The notes: generated by a model not told the origin, from the letters alone. Shown: positions 25,331-33,523, counted from the stretch's first letter. The stretch is DNA of 56,492 nucleotides from Umezawaea endophytica (GCF_025061645.1 NZ_JANYMP010000037.1:1-56492), one strand, 5' to 3'. Translations and numbers: made by a program.

Positions 25331-25451
25331 GCGGCGGAGCCGCTTGCTGTGGGGCCGTCAACCGCCACCCGCACCGCCACGCAAACACTTTCAAACACTC
25401 GCGAGCCCGGAGCGGCCCGCTGACCTGGTGGTCGGCGGGCCGCCGCGGGAT

Positions 25452-26879
25452 CTACGAGCAGACGAGGTCCTCCGCCGGGCGCTCGCCCGTGGTCAGATAG
25501 GTCGTGACCGCGTCGTTCAAGCACTGGTTCGCGCCGAGCAGGTAGGCACCGTGGCCACCCTGCTCGGCGGTGATCATCCGGGACCGGTCACCGAGGGCTC
25601 GGTGCATCTTCTCGGCACCGGCCAGCGGGGTGCCCGGGTCATTGGTGTTCTGCGACAGCAACACGTTCGACGGCCCGCGGTCACCGACGCGAACGGGCGG
25701 CTCGGCCGGTTCGGTCGACCAGAACGCACACGGGCGGATGTTGGCCCCGGCCCCACCGAACAGCGGGAAGCGCTCCCGGTCCACAGCGGTGTCGTGCACG
25801 TAGGTGCCGATCGACCGCGGCCAGCGGTTGTCGTTGCAGAGCACATAGAGGTGGCTGGACATGAGGTTGTCCACATCCTGCGCCGCCGCTTCGGTCGCGG
25901 TGGGCGGCAGCGGCTGGTTCGTGTCGAGCGCCCGCCACGTCTCGGCCAAGCGGGGCATCCGGTTGTCGCGGTAGAGCCCGCCGAAGGTCAGCAACCGGAA
26001 CGTCGAGCCGTCGATGCCGTCCACTGGCTTCTGGTCCAAGCGGTCGGACAGTTCGTGGAACTTCGCGGTCACCGCCTCCGGGGTGGCGCCGAGGCCGTAC
26101 TCGGGATGCGCGGCGGCGAACGCGGCGAAGTCCGGGATCCGCTCCTCCATGCCAGGGCCGAGCAGGCGGCTGGCCTCGTGGTCCAGTCCGGCCGGGACCA
26201 GGTTGCTGTCGAGCACGATGCGGTCGCTGTGCTCGGGGAACAACGTGGTGTAGACCGCGCCGAGATGCGTGCCGTACGAGTAACCGAGGAACGAAAGCTT
26301 GTCCTCGCCCAGCTTCCCGCGGATCAGGTCCATGTCCCGCGCGGTGGCCGCGGTCGAGATGAACGGGAGCAGGTGCGCGGTCTCGGACTTGGCGCACTGC
26401 TCGGCGACGGCCTTCGCGTTCTTCGCCTGCTCCAGCACGTCGACCGCGTTGTGCGCGTAGGGCGGAATGTTGCCGCGGCTCTGCTGCTCCGGCGTCAGGT
26501 CGCAGGTCACCGGTGTGCTGCGGCCGACACCACGCGGGTCGAACCCGATGATGTCGTAGGTGTCGAGCACGCTCTGCGGCAGCCCGAGGCCGGCGGGGAA
26601 GTCCAGCCCGGCTCCGCCCGGCCCGCCGGGATTGGTCAGCAGCACGCCTCGACGCTGCTCCGGATTCTTGCTCGCCAACTTGGACAGCGCGATCTCGATC
26701 TGCGGCCCGTCCGGGTTCCGGTGGTCGAGCGGAACGTCCACGGTGGTGCACTGCAGGCCGGGAACGTCCAGCCCTTCGCAGTCACCCCACCGCAATGACG
26801 GTTCCGCGAGCACCGGTGGTGCGAGTGCCGTCGCGGCCGCGACCGCGGCGGCGACGACGATGGTCAACGCTCTGCGCAT
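25452..26879 (-). CDS. secreted S33-type peptidase (TAP-like alpha/beta hydrolase)
   Basis: A 475-residue exported serine peptidase of the tripeptidyl-aminopeptidase (SlpD/SlpE) family. The signal peptide is MRRALTIVVAAAVAAATALA, cleaved near ALAPPVLA. The oxyanion/HGG-equivalent block is LLTNPGGPGGAGLDF, the nucleophile elbow GYSYGT, and the TAP-like C-terminal domain carries the Asp/His region (QNTNDPGTPLAGAEKMHRAL ... TEQGGHGAYLLG). It removes N-terminal peptides outside the cell. A close paralogue lies at 42136-43575. Start and length are normal for the family. Confidence 0.92.
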   Translation of the reverse strand: MRRALTIVVAAAVAAATALAPPVLAEPSLRWGDCEGLDVPGLQCTTVDVPLDHRNPDGPQIEIALSKLASKNPEQRRGVLLTNPGGPGGAGLDFPAGLGLPQSVLDTYDIIGFDPRGVGRSTPVTCDLTPEQQSRGNIPPYAHNAVDVLEQAKNAKAVAEQCAKSETAHLLPFISTAATARDMDLIRGKLGEDKLSFLGYSYGTHLGAVYTTLFPEHSDRIVLDSNLVPAGLDHEASRLLGPGMEERIPDFAAFAAAHPEYGLGATPEAVTAKFHELSDRLDQKPVDGIDGSTFRLLTFGGLYRDNRMPRLAETWRALDTNQPLPPTATEAAAQDVDNLMSSHLYVLCNDNRWPRSIGTYVHDTAVDRERFPLFGGAGANIRPCAFWSTEPAEPPVRVGDRGPSNVLLSQNTNDPGTPLAGAEKMHRALGDRSRMITAEQGGHGAYLLGANQCLNDAVTTYLTTGERPAEDLVCS

Positions 26880-26984
26880 GGTTTCCCTCTCCGTGACGGG
26901 ACATGCGCCCGCCCACCACCCGAGTAGAAACCGTGCCCTTGAGGCATGGTCAAGATAAATCGAATGCTGTACCGATCGGAATAG

Positions 26985-27375
26985 ACGTCGGTGGGCGCAC
27001 CGTAGCCGTCCACTACCGCCAGGACTCCGATGCCGCCGCCGGCGTCGTCGAGAAGATCACCGCGTCCAGTGGCAGGGCGTTCAGCTCCGCCGCCGACCTG
27101 GCCGCGCCCGACACCGGAACCGCCCTTCTGGGCCGACTACGCCGCCGCGGGCCCGCTGCGCGACGCCCCGGTGCGGATGCTGGTGAACAACGTCGGGATC
27201 TCCCTGCGCGGCACCATCGAAGAGTTCAGCGCCGAGGACTTCGCCCGCCAGCAGCAGGTCAACGACACCGCGCCGTTCCTGATCACCCAGGCGGGCCTGC
27301 CCGCCTCGCCGACGGCGGGCGCATCGTCAACGTCTCCAGAACGCCCGTGGCCGCATTGGCGAACGCTGGCGAGGT
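26985..27375 (+). pseudogene. degenerate short-chain dehydrogenase
   Basis: Fragments in shifting frames rebuild an SDR: VAVHYRQDSDAAAGVVEKI, SGRAFSSAADLAAPD, then MLVNNVGISLRGTIEEFSAE (the NNxG strand), ARQQQVNDTAPFLITQAGL, and GGRIVNVS (the strand before the catalytic Ser). The Rossmann glycine motif and the catalytic YxxxK end are missing, and at least one frameshift is needed. It is not expected to be functional. Confidence 0.65.
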
Positions 27376-27516
27376 AGCGGGAAAGCCGGATGGGGTGCTC
27401 GTGCCAGCCGCCATCGGCGGCTTGGGCGGCGACTGCGGCGAAGAGTGCCCGTTCGGTGTCCAGCCAGGCCCGCGCGGCGGTGGGATCGTCCGTCGGCGGG
27501 CCCTCGCGGTGGGGTA
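27372..27516 (-). pseudogene. fragment of a SARP/NB-ARC-TPR regulator
   Basis: Minus-strand codons read ARAWLDTERALFAAVAAQAA and DGGWHEHPIRLSRYLA, the helix pair that follows the NB-ARC domain in AfsR-like regulators (AWLD.ER.NLVA....A..G). The fragment has no start and is bounded by the SDR relic, so it is debris of a second large regulator. Confidence 0.45.
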
Positions 27517-27558
27517 GGCCCGCCCTGGTCAGCCCTTGCTCGGTGCCACCGCGACCAC

Positions 27559-28077
27559 TCAGCCCGAGCCCATGCCGCAGGCCTTCGCGGCCTCCTCGAA
27601 CTTCTTGGTGTCGTCGCCGAGGGCGAGACTCGAGCCGCTGGCGCTGCCGGTGCCGGTGAAGTCGGGGTCCGGCATGTCGATGCCGTGCTCGCGCATGCAC
27701 TTGGCCTGCTCGCGCATCTTGTCCTTCTCCTCCTGACTCGGCTCCTTGTACTCGCCGCCGTTCGGGAGGAACTTCTTGCACGCGTCGTTGGCCTTGTTCA
27801 TCTTCTCCTGTTCGGCGCCCTCCCCGATCGGGATGGCCTGCATCACGCCGTCCTTGGGGTCGGGCATGTCGATGCCGTTGTCCCGCATGCACTTGGCGTA
27901 TTCGCGCAGCTTGTCGTCGTTGACGGGGTCGAGGTTCGCGCCCTTCGGCTTGTCCTGCCCGGACGACGGGGAGCCGGAGACCGACGCGACCTTGCTGCCG
28001 CTGTCACCACCCCCACAGCCCGTGACCAGCACGAACAGCACGGGTACCAGTAGGCCTGCGGCAAACTTCACCTTCAC
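27559..28077 (-). CDS. lipoprotein with duplicated CMR..GIDMPDP motif
   Basis: A 172-residue lipoprotein. GTG start with AAGGAGGAG in front; the signal VKVKFAAGLLVPVLFVLVTGC has its lipobox Cys at 21. The mature part contains two repeats, YAKCMRDNGIDMPDPKDGV and QAKCMREHGIDMPDPDF, each with one Cys, joined by a charged linker. This duplicated Cys-containing motif is typical of a conserved actinobacterial lipoprotein often encoded beside an OmpR-type two-component system and efflux genes. Here it is divergent from a two-component system whose regulator is internally deleted. Function is unknown; a metal or redox role of the cysteines is inference. Confidence 0.8.
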   Translation of the reverse strand: MKVKFAAGLLVPVLFVLVTGCGGGDSGSKVASVSGSPSSGQDKPKGANLDPVNDDKLREYAKCMRDNGIDMPDPKDGVMQAIPIGEGAEQEKMNKANDACKKFLPNGGEYKEPSQEEKDKMREQAKCMREHGIDMPDPDFTGTGSASGSSLALGDDTKKFEEAAKACGMGSG

Positions 28078-28221
28078 GTGCTCCTCCTTGTGTGTGGTCG
28101 GCGGGGGCGCTCCCCCGAGTTCGGCTCCGCCGCGGTCGAAGTTCTACGGACCGGGGGATCTCGGGGAGTTAAACGATGTTGCTTATCCAATGCTTATGTC
28201 CCCTTCCGCGAAACTGGGCGC

Positions 28222-28455
28222 ATGCGGGTGCTGGTGGTTGAGGACGAACGTCTGCTCGCGGACTCGATCGTGGAGGGCCTTCGCAGGCTCTCCACGGCGG
28301 TCGACGTCTGCTACGACGGCGGGGAGGCGCTGGAACGCGTCGGGGTGCACGACTACAACGCGGTCCGGGTGGTGATGATGACGCTCCGCCGCAAGCTCGG
28401 CACACCCCAGGTGATCGAGACCGTGCCCGGCGCGGGCTACCGGTTCACGTCGTGA
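28222..28455 (+). CDS. 77-residue response regulator with internal in-frame deletion
   Basis: The first half is the start of an OmpR-type receiver (MRVLVVEDERLLADSIVEGL, acidic pair E8/D9), running to GVHDYNA. It then jumps directly to the end of the winged-helix domain, VVMMTLRRKLGTPQVIETVP-GAGYRFTS. About 140-150 residues, including the phosphorylated Asp and most of the DNA-binding domain, are missing, yet the frame is kept and the kinase start overlaps the stop (GTGA at 28452). The junction residues NAV occur in both flanking parts of normal family members, suggesting deletion at a short repeat. It probably cannot regulate, but the kinase remains expressible. Confidence 0.75.
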   Translation: MRVLVVEDERLLADSIVEGLRRLSTAVDVCYDGGEALERVGVHDYNAVRVVMMTLRRKLGTPQVIETVPGAGYRFTS

Positions 28456-29636
28456 AGGAGCTGCGGCTGTCGATCCGCACCCGGCTCACGGCCTGGTACG
28501 GCGGGCTGTTCGCGCTGGCGGGCACGGCGCTGCTGATCACCAACTACGTGCTGGTCGCCACGCCGGACACCCTCGGTGCCGTGCGCGCCACCGAGGTGCC
28601 CACCAAATCCGTGCCCACCGGATCCGTGCCTGCGGTACCGGTCGCGCGGTACGACGTCGCCCAGACCCAGGCGTTCGACACGGTCGAGGACTACCGCGCC
28701 TCGGCGTTGAGCACCCTGCTGCTCCAGTCGGTCGTCGCGCTGGTGGTCACGGTCGTCCTCGCGGTCTGGATGGGCTGGCTCTTGGCGAGCCGGGTGCTCC
28801 AGCCGCTGCACTCGATCACCAACACCGCCCACCAACTCGGCGCCGACAACCTCGGCAGGCGGATCAACCACGAGGGCCCCGACGACGAGCTGAAGGACCT
28901 CGCCGACACGTTCGACGGGATGCTCGACCGGCTCACGGGGGCGTTCGACAGCCAGAAGCGGTTCGTCGCGAACGCCTCGCACGAGCTGCGCACCCCGCTG
29001 GCCATCCAGCGGACCCTGATCGAGGTCGCGATGGGCGCGCCGGACGCCCCGCCGGAGCTGGCGAGGCTGGGGAACCACCTCCTCGACACGAACACCCGCA
29101 GCGAGAAGCTCATCGACGGCCTGCTGCTGCTCGCCCGCAGCGACCGCGGCCTCAGCAGCCGGGAACGGATCCGGCTGCACGAGGTGGTCGCCGACGTGGT
29201 CGCGTCCAGTGCGGAACTGGCGGATTCACGCCAGGTGGAGGTGCACGTGTCGGCGTCGCGGCGGATCGTCGTCGGCGACCCGGTGCTGCTGTCCCACCTG
29301 GTCTCGAACCTGATCCGGAACGCGATCCTCTACAACAAGCCCGGCGGGACGGTCCATGTCGAGACCGGCTCCGAACCCGCGTTGCGGGTGGTCAACACCG
29401 GTGAACCGATCCCGGCCGAGGTGGTCCCCGGCCTGTTCGAACCCTTCCAGCGGTACCGCACCGAACGGTTGGTCAGCGAGGGCACAGGCCTGGGTCTCTC
29501 CCTCGTCCGGTCCATCGCCGCAGCCCACGACGGATCCGTCACCGCCCGCCCGAACGAGACCGGAGGTCTGCTGCTGGAGGTGAACCTTCCCGTAACAGAC
29601 GTGCGCGCTCCACCGATGTACGGCAAGATCGGGTGA
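28452..29636 (+). CDS. OmpR-class sensor histidine kinase
   Basis: A 394-residue membrane kinase. Helix 1 is near residues 14-36, an extracytoplasmic loop of about 60 residues has a repeated VPTKSVPTGSVPAVPV stretch, helix 2 is near 95-117, then a HAMP linker and the phospho-acceptor SHELRTPL (HisKA). The HATPase domain has N (NLIRNAILYN), GEPIPAEV and GTGLGLSLV boxes. GTG start at 28452 overlaps the upstream regulator stop. Its cognate regulator is reduced to a 77-residue remnant, so the kinase is an orphan unless a distant regulator is used. The domain set is complete. Confidence 0.92.
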   Translation: MKELRLSIRTRLTAWYGGLFALAGTALLITNYVLVATPDTLGAVRATEVPTKSVPTGSVPAVPVARYDVAQTQAFDTVEDYRASALSTLLLQSVVALVVTVVLAVWMGWLLASRVLQPLHSITNTAHQLGADNLGRRINHEGPDDELKDLADTFDGMLDRLTGAFDSQKRFVANASHELRTPLAIQRTLIEVAMGAPDAPPELARLGNHLLDTNTRSEKLIDGLLLLARSDRGLSSRERIRLHEVVADVVASSAELADSRQVEVHVSASRRIVVGDPVLLSHLVSNLIRNAILYNKPGGTVHVETGSEPALRVVNTGEPIPAEVVPGLFEPFQRYRTERLVSEGTGLGLSLVRSIAAAHDGSVTARPNETGGLLLEVNLPVTDVRAPPMYGKIG

Positions 29637-29643
29637 CATGTAT

Positions 29644-29659
29644 TCGAACATGTGTTCGA
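29644..29659. promoter_or_regulatory. perfect LexA (SOS) box
   Basis: TCGAAC-ATGT-GTTCGA is a perfect match to the actinobacterial LexA operator (TCGAAC-n4-GTTCGA). It starts 7 bases after the kinase stop. Downstream on the plus strand a frame beginning near MSMHQWQQSDDDVQRLRQLV shows plausible coding for about 35 codons but then degenerates, so the SOS target gene appears truncated. Nothing else is evident in 29660-29892. Confidence 0.7.
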
Positions 29660-29892
29660 TCGTGGTGTGGTGGCGAAGATGAGCATGCACCAATGGCAGC
29701 AGTCCGACGACGACGTACAGCGTCTGCGGCAGTTGGTCAACCGCACGCTGTGGTGGTGCCTCAGCGAAGGGTGGGAGCGTCCGCATGGCGGGTGCCTCGA
29801 GTCCTCGCGGGAGACCGTTCCAGGGCCGCTCACACCTGGGCGACGTTTCGGCTCGGTTCGAGTGCCACGTCGTCAAGTGGAGCGGAGGCACT

Positions 29893-30579
29893 TCACTTCC
29901 GGGTCACGCGGACCGTGTTGGACACCAGCGCGCCTGGCCACTTCTTCGTCGTCGTGTTCCCGGGCTCCATGCCGGTTGTCCAGTTCTCCCAGTCCCTGGG
30001 GGTGCAGGATATTACATATAAATGCCGAGTGGATCCCTTGTCCTTCGCCTGTCCAGGATGCTCGTAGGGGCCGCCGTCGGGTACGGAATCCGAATCCTTC
30101 AACTGGGGAGTGAACACGGATTCCTTGTAGCCTGGATTCTCGGATTTCGGAAACTCTATGACGAGGTGGTAGTTCTGGCCGTCATTCGGTGGGCAATGAA
30201 TCGTCGCGGTGTAGAGGTAGTCGTCCTGCGAGACTTCCTCCGGGGCGCTACCTACTGCTCTGGGATCTCCGTCGGGACAGATGGCGACCGCTGGAGCGGG
30301 AGTGGCCGGAGTCGATGTCGCGGACATGATCGAGCCGGTCGGGGGATCGGTTTTCCGCCTGTCCGGGGGCTCGTCGGTGTTCTGTGGATGTTTTATGGCG
30401 ACAATCGCGACCACGCACAAGCATGCGAACAGGAAGGCAAGGGGAACTCCTCCTTTGATTATTATTCTTCCGATGGTTCCAGACTGGATCGCGGTACGGA
30501 AGTTTCCCCACATGGAGTTGTCTTTGGATCCGTCGTCGTTACCGGCCTCGGTGCCCACGGTTCGATATCTGTCCCGCAT
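29893..30579 (-). CDS. hypothetical single-pass membrane protein
   Basis: A 228-residue protein starting MRDRYRTVGTEAGNDDG at 30579 (ATG; a TTG two codons earlier is the alternative). One membrane helix, GGVPLAFLFACLCVVAIVAI, is near residues 43-62, followed by a Pro/Thr/Ser-rich linker and an extracytoplasmic domain with four Cys (AICPDG, IHCPPND, ISCTPRD) that ends TVRVTRK. The GC content and third-position bias are lower than in its neighbours, suggesting recent transfer. The family is not recognised. It is followed by the SOS-box region and has no operon partner. Confidence 0.65.
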   Translation of the reverse strand: MRDRYRTVGTEAGNDDGSKDNSMWGNFRTAIQSGTIGRIIIKGGVPLAFLFACLCVVAIVAIKHPQNTDEPPDRRKTDPPTGSIMSATSTPATPAPAVAICPDGDPRAVGSAPEEVSQDDYLYTATIHCPPNDGQNYHLVIEFPKSENPGYKESVFTPQLKDSDSVPDGGPYEHPGQAKDKGSTRHLYVISCTPRDWENWTTGMEPGNTTTKKWPGALVSNTVRVTRK

Positions 30580-30626
30580 GCTCAACCGTTACGGACTGGA
30601 CGACTCGGTCGACGCCGACCACCTGA

Positions 30627-30740
30627 TCAATGCTCGCCGAGCCCCGACTCGACCGCGAGCAGAACGCTCACCGCGACGACGGCGACCCCGAGCGGGATGA
30701 GCAACCGGCGCACGGAGGTCGTTTCGACAACGCTGGTCAC
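30627..30740 (-). CDS. 37-residue membrane miniprotein
   Basis: A short gene with a GTG start at 30740 and a strong AAAGGAG seven bases upstream. It encodes VTSVVETTSVRRLLIPLGVA followed by VVAVSVLLAVESGLGEH: an RR pair and then one hydrophobic helix. The good RBS and G/C-rich third positions support translation. It matches no family I know, and lies 47 bases upstream of the membrane protein at 29893-30579 on the same strand, so the two may be co-transcribed. Confidence 0.5.
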   Translation of the reverse strand: MTSVVETTSVRRLLIPLGVAVVAVSVLLAVESGLGEH

Positions 30741-30869
30741 GGAACGCTCCTTTCGTTGCTCCCCAACCAACTCCCTCACGTCAACCGGGGTCCGATACCG
30801 CTTCGACGGACTCACTATCGGGCGGGTCTACGCGGTGGATGACAGGGCGATGCCCGGTGCTCACCCGAA

Positions 30870-30903
30870 CGCGGCCGGGGTAGTGGTCACCACCCCGGCC
30901 GCG
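30870..30903. terminator. hairpin terminator after the DUF1707 gene
   Basis: A 12-base perfect stem (CGCGGCCGGGGT with its complement) and a 10-base loop AGTGGTCACC. It lies 17 bases beyond the stop of the DUF1707 gene and would end the PAP2-DUF1707 transcript. Confidence 0.65.
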
Positions 30904-30919
30904 TTCGTGGTCCACGACC

Positions 30920-31297
30920 TCACGGCTCGAAGCCGCCCTCGAAGAAGACGCCGTGGGCCGCCGACATGACGACGATGCAGAAGGCCAGCACCGCGAGCAG
31001 CCTCAGCCTTCGACTCCGCAGGTTCAGCGCGGTGCTTCCACGCCCCAGCAGCGCGGCGAGGAAGGTGCGTGCGCGCACGGCGTCATCACGCCAACCGGTG
31101 ACCGGCGGGTGCGTCGGCGGCAGGTCCTCGGTGAGCACGACCAGTTCGTGCCGGTAGCGGGCGGAGTAGGCCTGGGCGAGGCGTTCTTCGACCTCGGTCA
31201 TGGTCAGCCTGCCTTCCCCGGCGGCCTCGTGCAGGCGTGAGCTGACCTGCTCGCGTTCCGCGTCGGAGCACCGCAGGCTCGTGGTGGGGGCGGTCAT
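30920..31297 (-). CDS. DUF1707 domain membrane protein
   Basis: A 125-residue protein, ATG at 31297 after AAGGAGGAACC. Residues 8-60 are the DUF1707 domain (LRCSDAEREQVSSRLHEAAG ... EVEERLAQAYSARYRHEL), a short helical domain that often stands before a membrane part and may mediate protein or DNA contacts. A single hydrophobic helix (LLAVLAFCIVVMSAAHGVFF) closes the protein. It overlaps the stop of PAP2 (ATGA at 31294-31297), so the two are coupled. A hairpin terminator follows. Confidence 0.85.
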   Translation of the reverse strand: MTAPTTSLRCSDAEREQVSSRLHEAAGEGRLTMTEVEERLAQAYSARYRHELVVLTEDLPPTHPPVTGWRDDAVRARTFLAALLGRGSTALNLRSRRLRLLAVLAFCIVVMSAAHGVFFEGGFEP

Positions 31298-32028
31298 GGT
31301 TCCTCCTTGAATCGGGGTGGACGTTCGTGGTGCCAGGCGTTGAACGCGGCGGTCATCGCGACGATCCAGGCGGCGCCGAGGGCGTAGCCCGCCAGGACGT
31401 CGGAGACGTAGTGGACGGACAGCGCGATTCGGGACAGGCCGATGCCGAGCACCATGGCCGCCGCCGCTGTCGTGGCGACCCGGCGCCACACGGGGGTCAG
31501 GCCGTGCCAGAACAGCAGGAGCAGCAGCGAGTAGGCGACGACGGCGGATTGGGCGTGGCCGCTGGGGAAGCTGAGGCCCGAGGCGTGGGCTACGGGATCG
31601 GCGACGGTGGGGCGGGCTCGGTGCACGATGGTCTTGACGACCTCGTTGAGCACCGCGCCACCGGCTTCGGTGACGGCGGTGAACGTGGCCAGTCGAGGCT
31701 TGCGCTGGTACAGCAGCCAGCCGGTGATCACCGCGAAGACGGCGACGTAGACGGGCGCCGAACCCGCGGTGCTCAACGCCTTCATGACGGTCGTGAAGGC
31801 GTTGTGGTCCAGGGCGAACCGGTGCAGGTCGTCTCTGGCGCCCTCGTCGATCGCCCGCAGCGGCGGCCACCGGTCCTGGACGAAGAACAGCAGCAGGCCG
31901 AAGGGGATCGCGACGAGTGCCAGGGAGACCAGCGCCAGCACCGATCGGATGCTGAACCTGGTGTCCGCCGGGACCGTCGAGTTCGCCACGGGTGCCGTTC
32001 CTCCGATCAGGTCCTGGTCAGCGCTCAC
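31294..32028 (-). CDS. PAP2-family membrane phosphatase
   Basis: A 244-residue phosphatidic-acid-phosphatase-type 2 enzyme with five or six membrane helices. The three phosphatase motifs are complete: KTIVHRARP, PSGHAQS and SRIALSVHYVSDVLAG, giving the catalytic His-Asp relay on the outer membrane face. Substrates of such proteins include undecaprenyl pyrophosphate and phosphatidate. GTG start at 32028; it overlaps the following DUF1707 gene and the end of a broken DUF998 gene. The family and the active site are clear; the physiological lipid is not. Confidence 0.92.
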   Translation of the reverse strand: MSADQDLIGGTAPVANSTVPADTRFSIRSVLALVSLALVAIPFGLLLFFVQDRWPPLRAIDEGARDDLHRFALDHNAFTTVMKALSTAGSAPVYVAVFAVITGWLLYQRKPRLATFTAVTEAGGAVLNEVVKTIVHRARPTVADPVAHASGLSFPSGHAQSAVVAYSLLLLLFWHGLTPVWRRVATTAAAAMVLGIGLSRIALSVHYVSDVLAGYALGAAWIVAMTAAFNAWHHERPPRFKEEP

Positions 32029-32417
32029 CCTCGTGTTCCTGCTGGTTCTCGTGGTCGACCTGGTGGCTGTGTTCGCGGTTGTCGCAGCCGCGGGTCGGCG
32101 CGCAGCGCCTTCGAGATATGCCAGCCCGCGAGGGGGAGGCTGCCGAAGTACGTTCCACCCGCCACGCGGTGCAGGTCACCGGAGAGCGACGAGTCACCGG
32201 GCAGCCGGTTGGTGGGGAACACCGCGCACAGCAGCACCACCGCCAGCACGTAGAGCGCGCCACCGGGGTGGTAGAAGACGTAGTCGCTGACCACGTTCGC
32301 CACGGGGTCCACCTGGGACCGCAGGGCCACGGTGAGGTAGGCGGTGACGAGCAGGCAGCCGGTCGGCAGCGCGATGGAGACCCTGGCGAGGGACGCTGGA
32401 CGGGGGATCGTGGCCAC
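32025..32417 (-). pseudogene. internally deleted DUF998 membrane protein
   Basis: The first 50 residues (RVSIALPTGCLLVTAYLTVA ... VSDYVFYHPGGALYVLAVVL) are the start of a DUF998-type multi-helix protein. They join directly to CAVFPTNRLPGDSSLSGDLH and GTYFGSLPLAGW, which lie much later in the family, and the last helices are missing. About 50 internal residues and the C-terminus are absent (130 residues instead of roughly 210-230). It ends by ATGA/GTGA-like overlap with PAP2, suggesting the intact ancestor was co-transcribed with it. Confidence 0.55.
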
Positions 32418-32572
32418 GTCGTTGACGATGCCTGGCGATCATTAAAGGACCATGAGGATCCTCAGGGGTTTGAAAGAGAAACCGACGGCAGGCCGATCCG
32501 CACCAGCGTGCCGCAGCCGTCGGACCGCCCGACCGTCGCCGTGCCGCAGGATGGCCGACAACTCCTAATTGC

Positions 32573-32674
32573 GCCGCCGGGAGTCGACTCGGCCTTCAGC
32601 ACCGGTCCGATGTGCTGCTCCACCGCCGCCTTGGTGGCATCGGGTAGGTCATCCCAATCATGGCGGGTTGTCAC
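32573..32674 (-). pseudogene. N-terminal fragment of an aminoglycoside-phosphotransferase-like kinase
   Basis: GTG at 32674 starts VTTRHDWDDLPDATKAAVEQ then HIGPVLKAESTPGG, the typical opening of actinobacterial APH-fold kinases (R.DWDDLP..V...V....G.V......G). The frame then loses family character and no ATP-binding or catalytic part remains. It abuts, on the other strand, the monooxygenase fragment starting at 32671, so a breakpoint lies between them. Confidence 0.5.
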
Positions 32675-32847
32675 TGGCGGATCCCGGCGCCGACGTGGCC
32701 GATGCCTTGGCCCGCTACGACAACGCCCGCCGACCCCGCGCGAGCCGTGTGCAGATCTGGGCGCGCCGGATGGGCGACATCGTTCACGGAGACGGTTTGC
32801 TCGCCACACTGCGCAACGCACTGCTGCAACGGCTCGATGTCGGCTGA
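32671..32847 (+). pseudogene. C-terminal fragment of an FAD-dependent monooxygenase
   Basis: The codons LSLADPGADVADALARYDNA, RRPRASRVQIWARRMGDIV and LLATLRNALLQRLDVG match the last part of flavin monooxygenases of the PHBH type (AL..YE..R.PR...V). The FAD-binding N-terminus is missing. It lies just beyond the stop of the TetR gene at 32876, convergent with it. Confidence 0.55.
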
Positions 32848-32875
32848 AACTAGAGGGTGATCGCCATCGAGTGCC

Positions 32876-33502
32876 TCACCCCTCGGCAACCGCCTCCACG
32901 GCGGCGGCCTCGTCGCGCACATCCGGAGAACCACTGCCCGCTTGCCAGGCTGCCTCGATCATGCGGAACACCTCGTCCACGGCGGCCTCCGGGTCGTCCG
33001 CTTCGCGGCCCAGCGAGTAAGCGGCGATCACGAACCTTGCGATGGCCCTGCTGGTCGTCGCACTGCACCCCAGAGCGGGGTCGGCGGTGATGGCCGTCGC
33101 CAGCGCCTCCGCCTGGCGCAGCATCATCGACTGCTCGTACTCCCGCAGGGCTTGAGATCCGTCGATCATGCGCCACGCCGGTCCCGCGCCGTCCCCCGAG
33201 CAGTGCCGCACCATGGCGTGGACCTCGCGGCGCAGCGCGGGCACGAGTGGTTCGCCCGCGTCTCGCTCGGTGACCGCCTGTGTGAAGCGCCGCTGGAACT
33301 CGTCGTCGCGCTCGAACACCAATGCCTCCTTCGACGCGAAGTGGGAGAAGAGGGTGGTGACGGCGACATCGGCCTCGGCGGCCACGTCGCGGATGCCCAC
33401 CGTCTCGTACCCGCGTTCCAGGAACAGCCGCATGGCGGTGTCGGCGATCTTCTGACGGGTCGCGGCCTTCTTGCGCTCACGGCGCCCTGGAGGCTCGGTC
33501 AT
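32876..33502 (-). CDS. TetR-family regulator of the divergent quinone reductase
   Basis: A 208-residue TetR-type repressor. The DNA-binding domain is RERKKAATRQKIADTAMRLF with the recognition helix region DVAAEADVAVTTLFSHFASK (residues 9-60). The C-terminal ligand domain is of the MftR/TetR_C_17-like helical type. It is divergent from the reductase at 33573 with a 70-base AT-rich spacer carrying the dyad AAACA-n5-TGTTT, so it very likely represses the reductase and itself in the absence of an electrophile or quinone-like ligand. Confidence 0.92.
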   Translation of the reverse strand: MTEPPGRRERKKAATRQKIADTAMRLFLERGYETVGIRDVAAEADVAVTTLFSHFASKEALVFERDDEFQRRFTQAVTERDAGEPLVPALRREVHAMVRHCSGDGAGPAWRMIDGSQALREYEQSMMLRQAEALATAITADPALGCSATTSRAIARFVIAAYSLGREADDPEAAVDEVFRMIEAAWQAGSGSPDVRDEAAAVEAVAEG

Positions 33503-33523
33503 GAGTCAACACTATCAGATACA

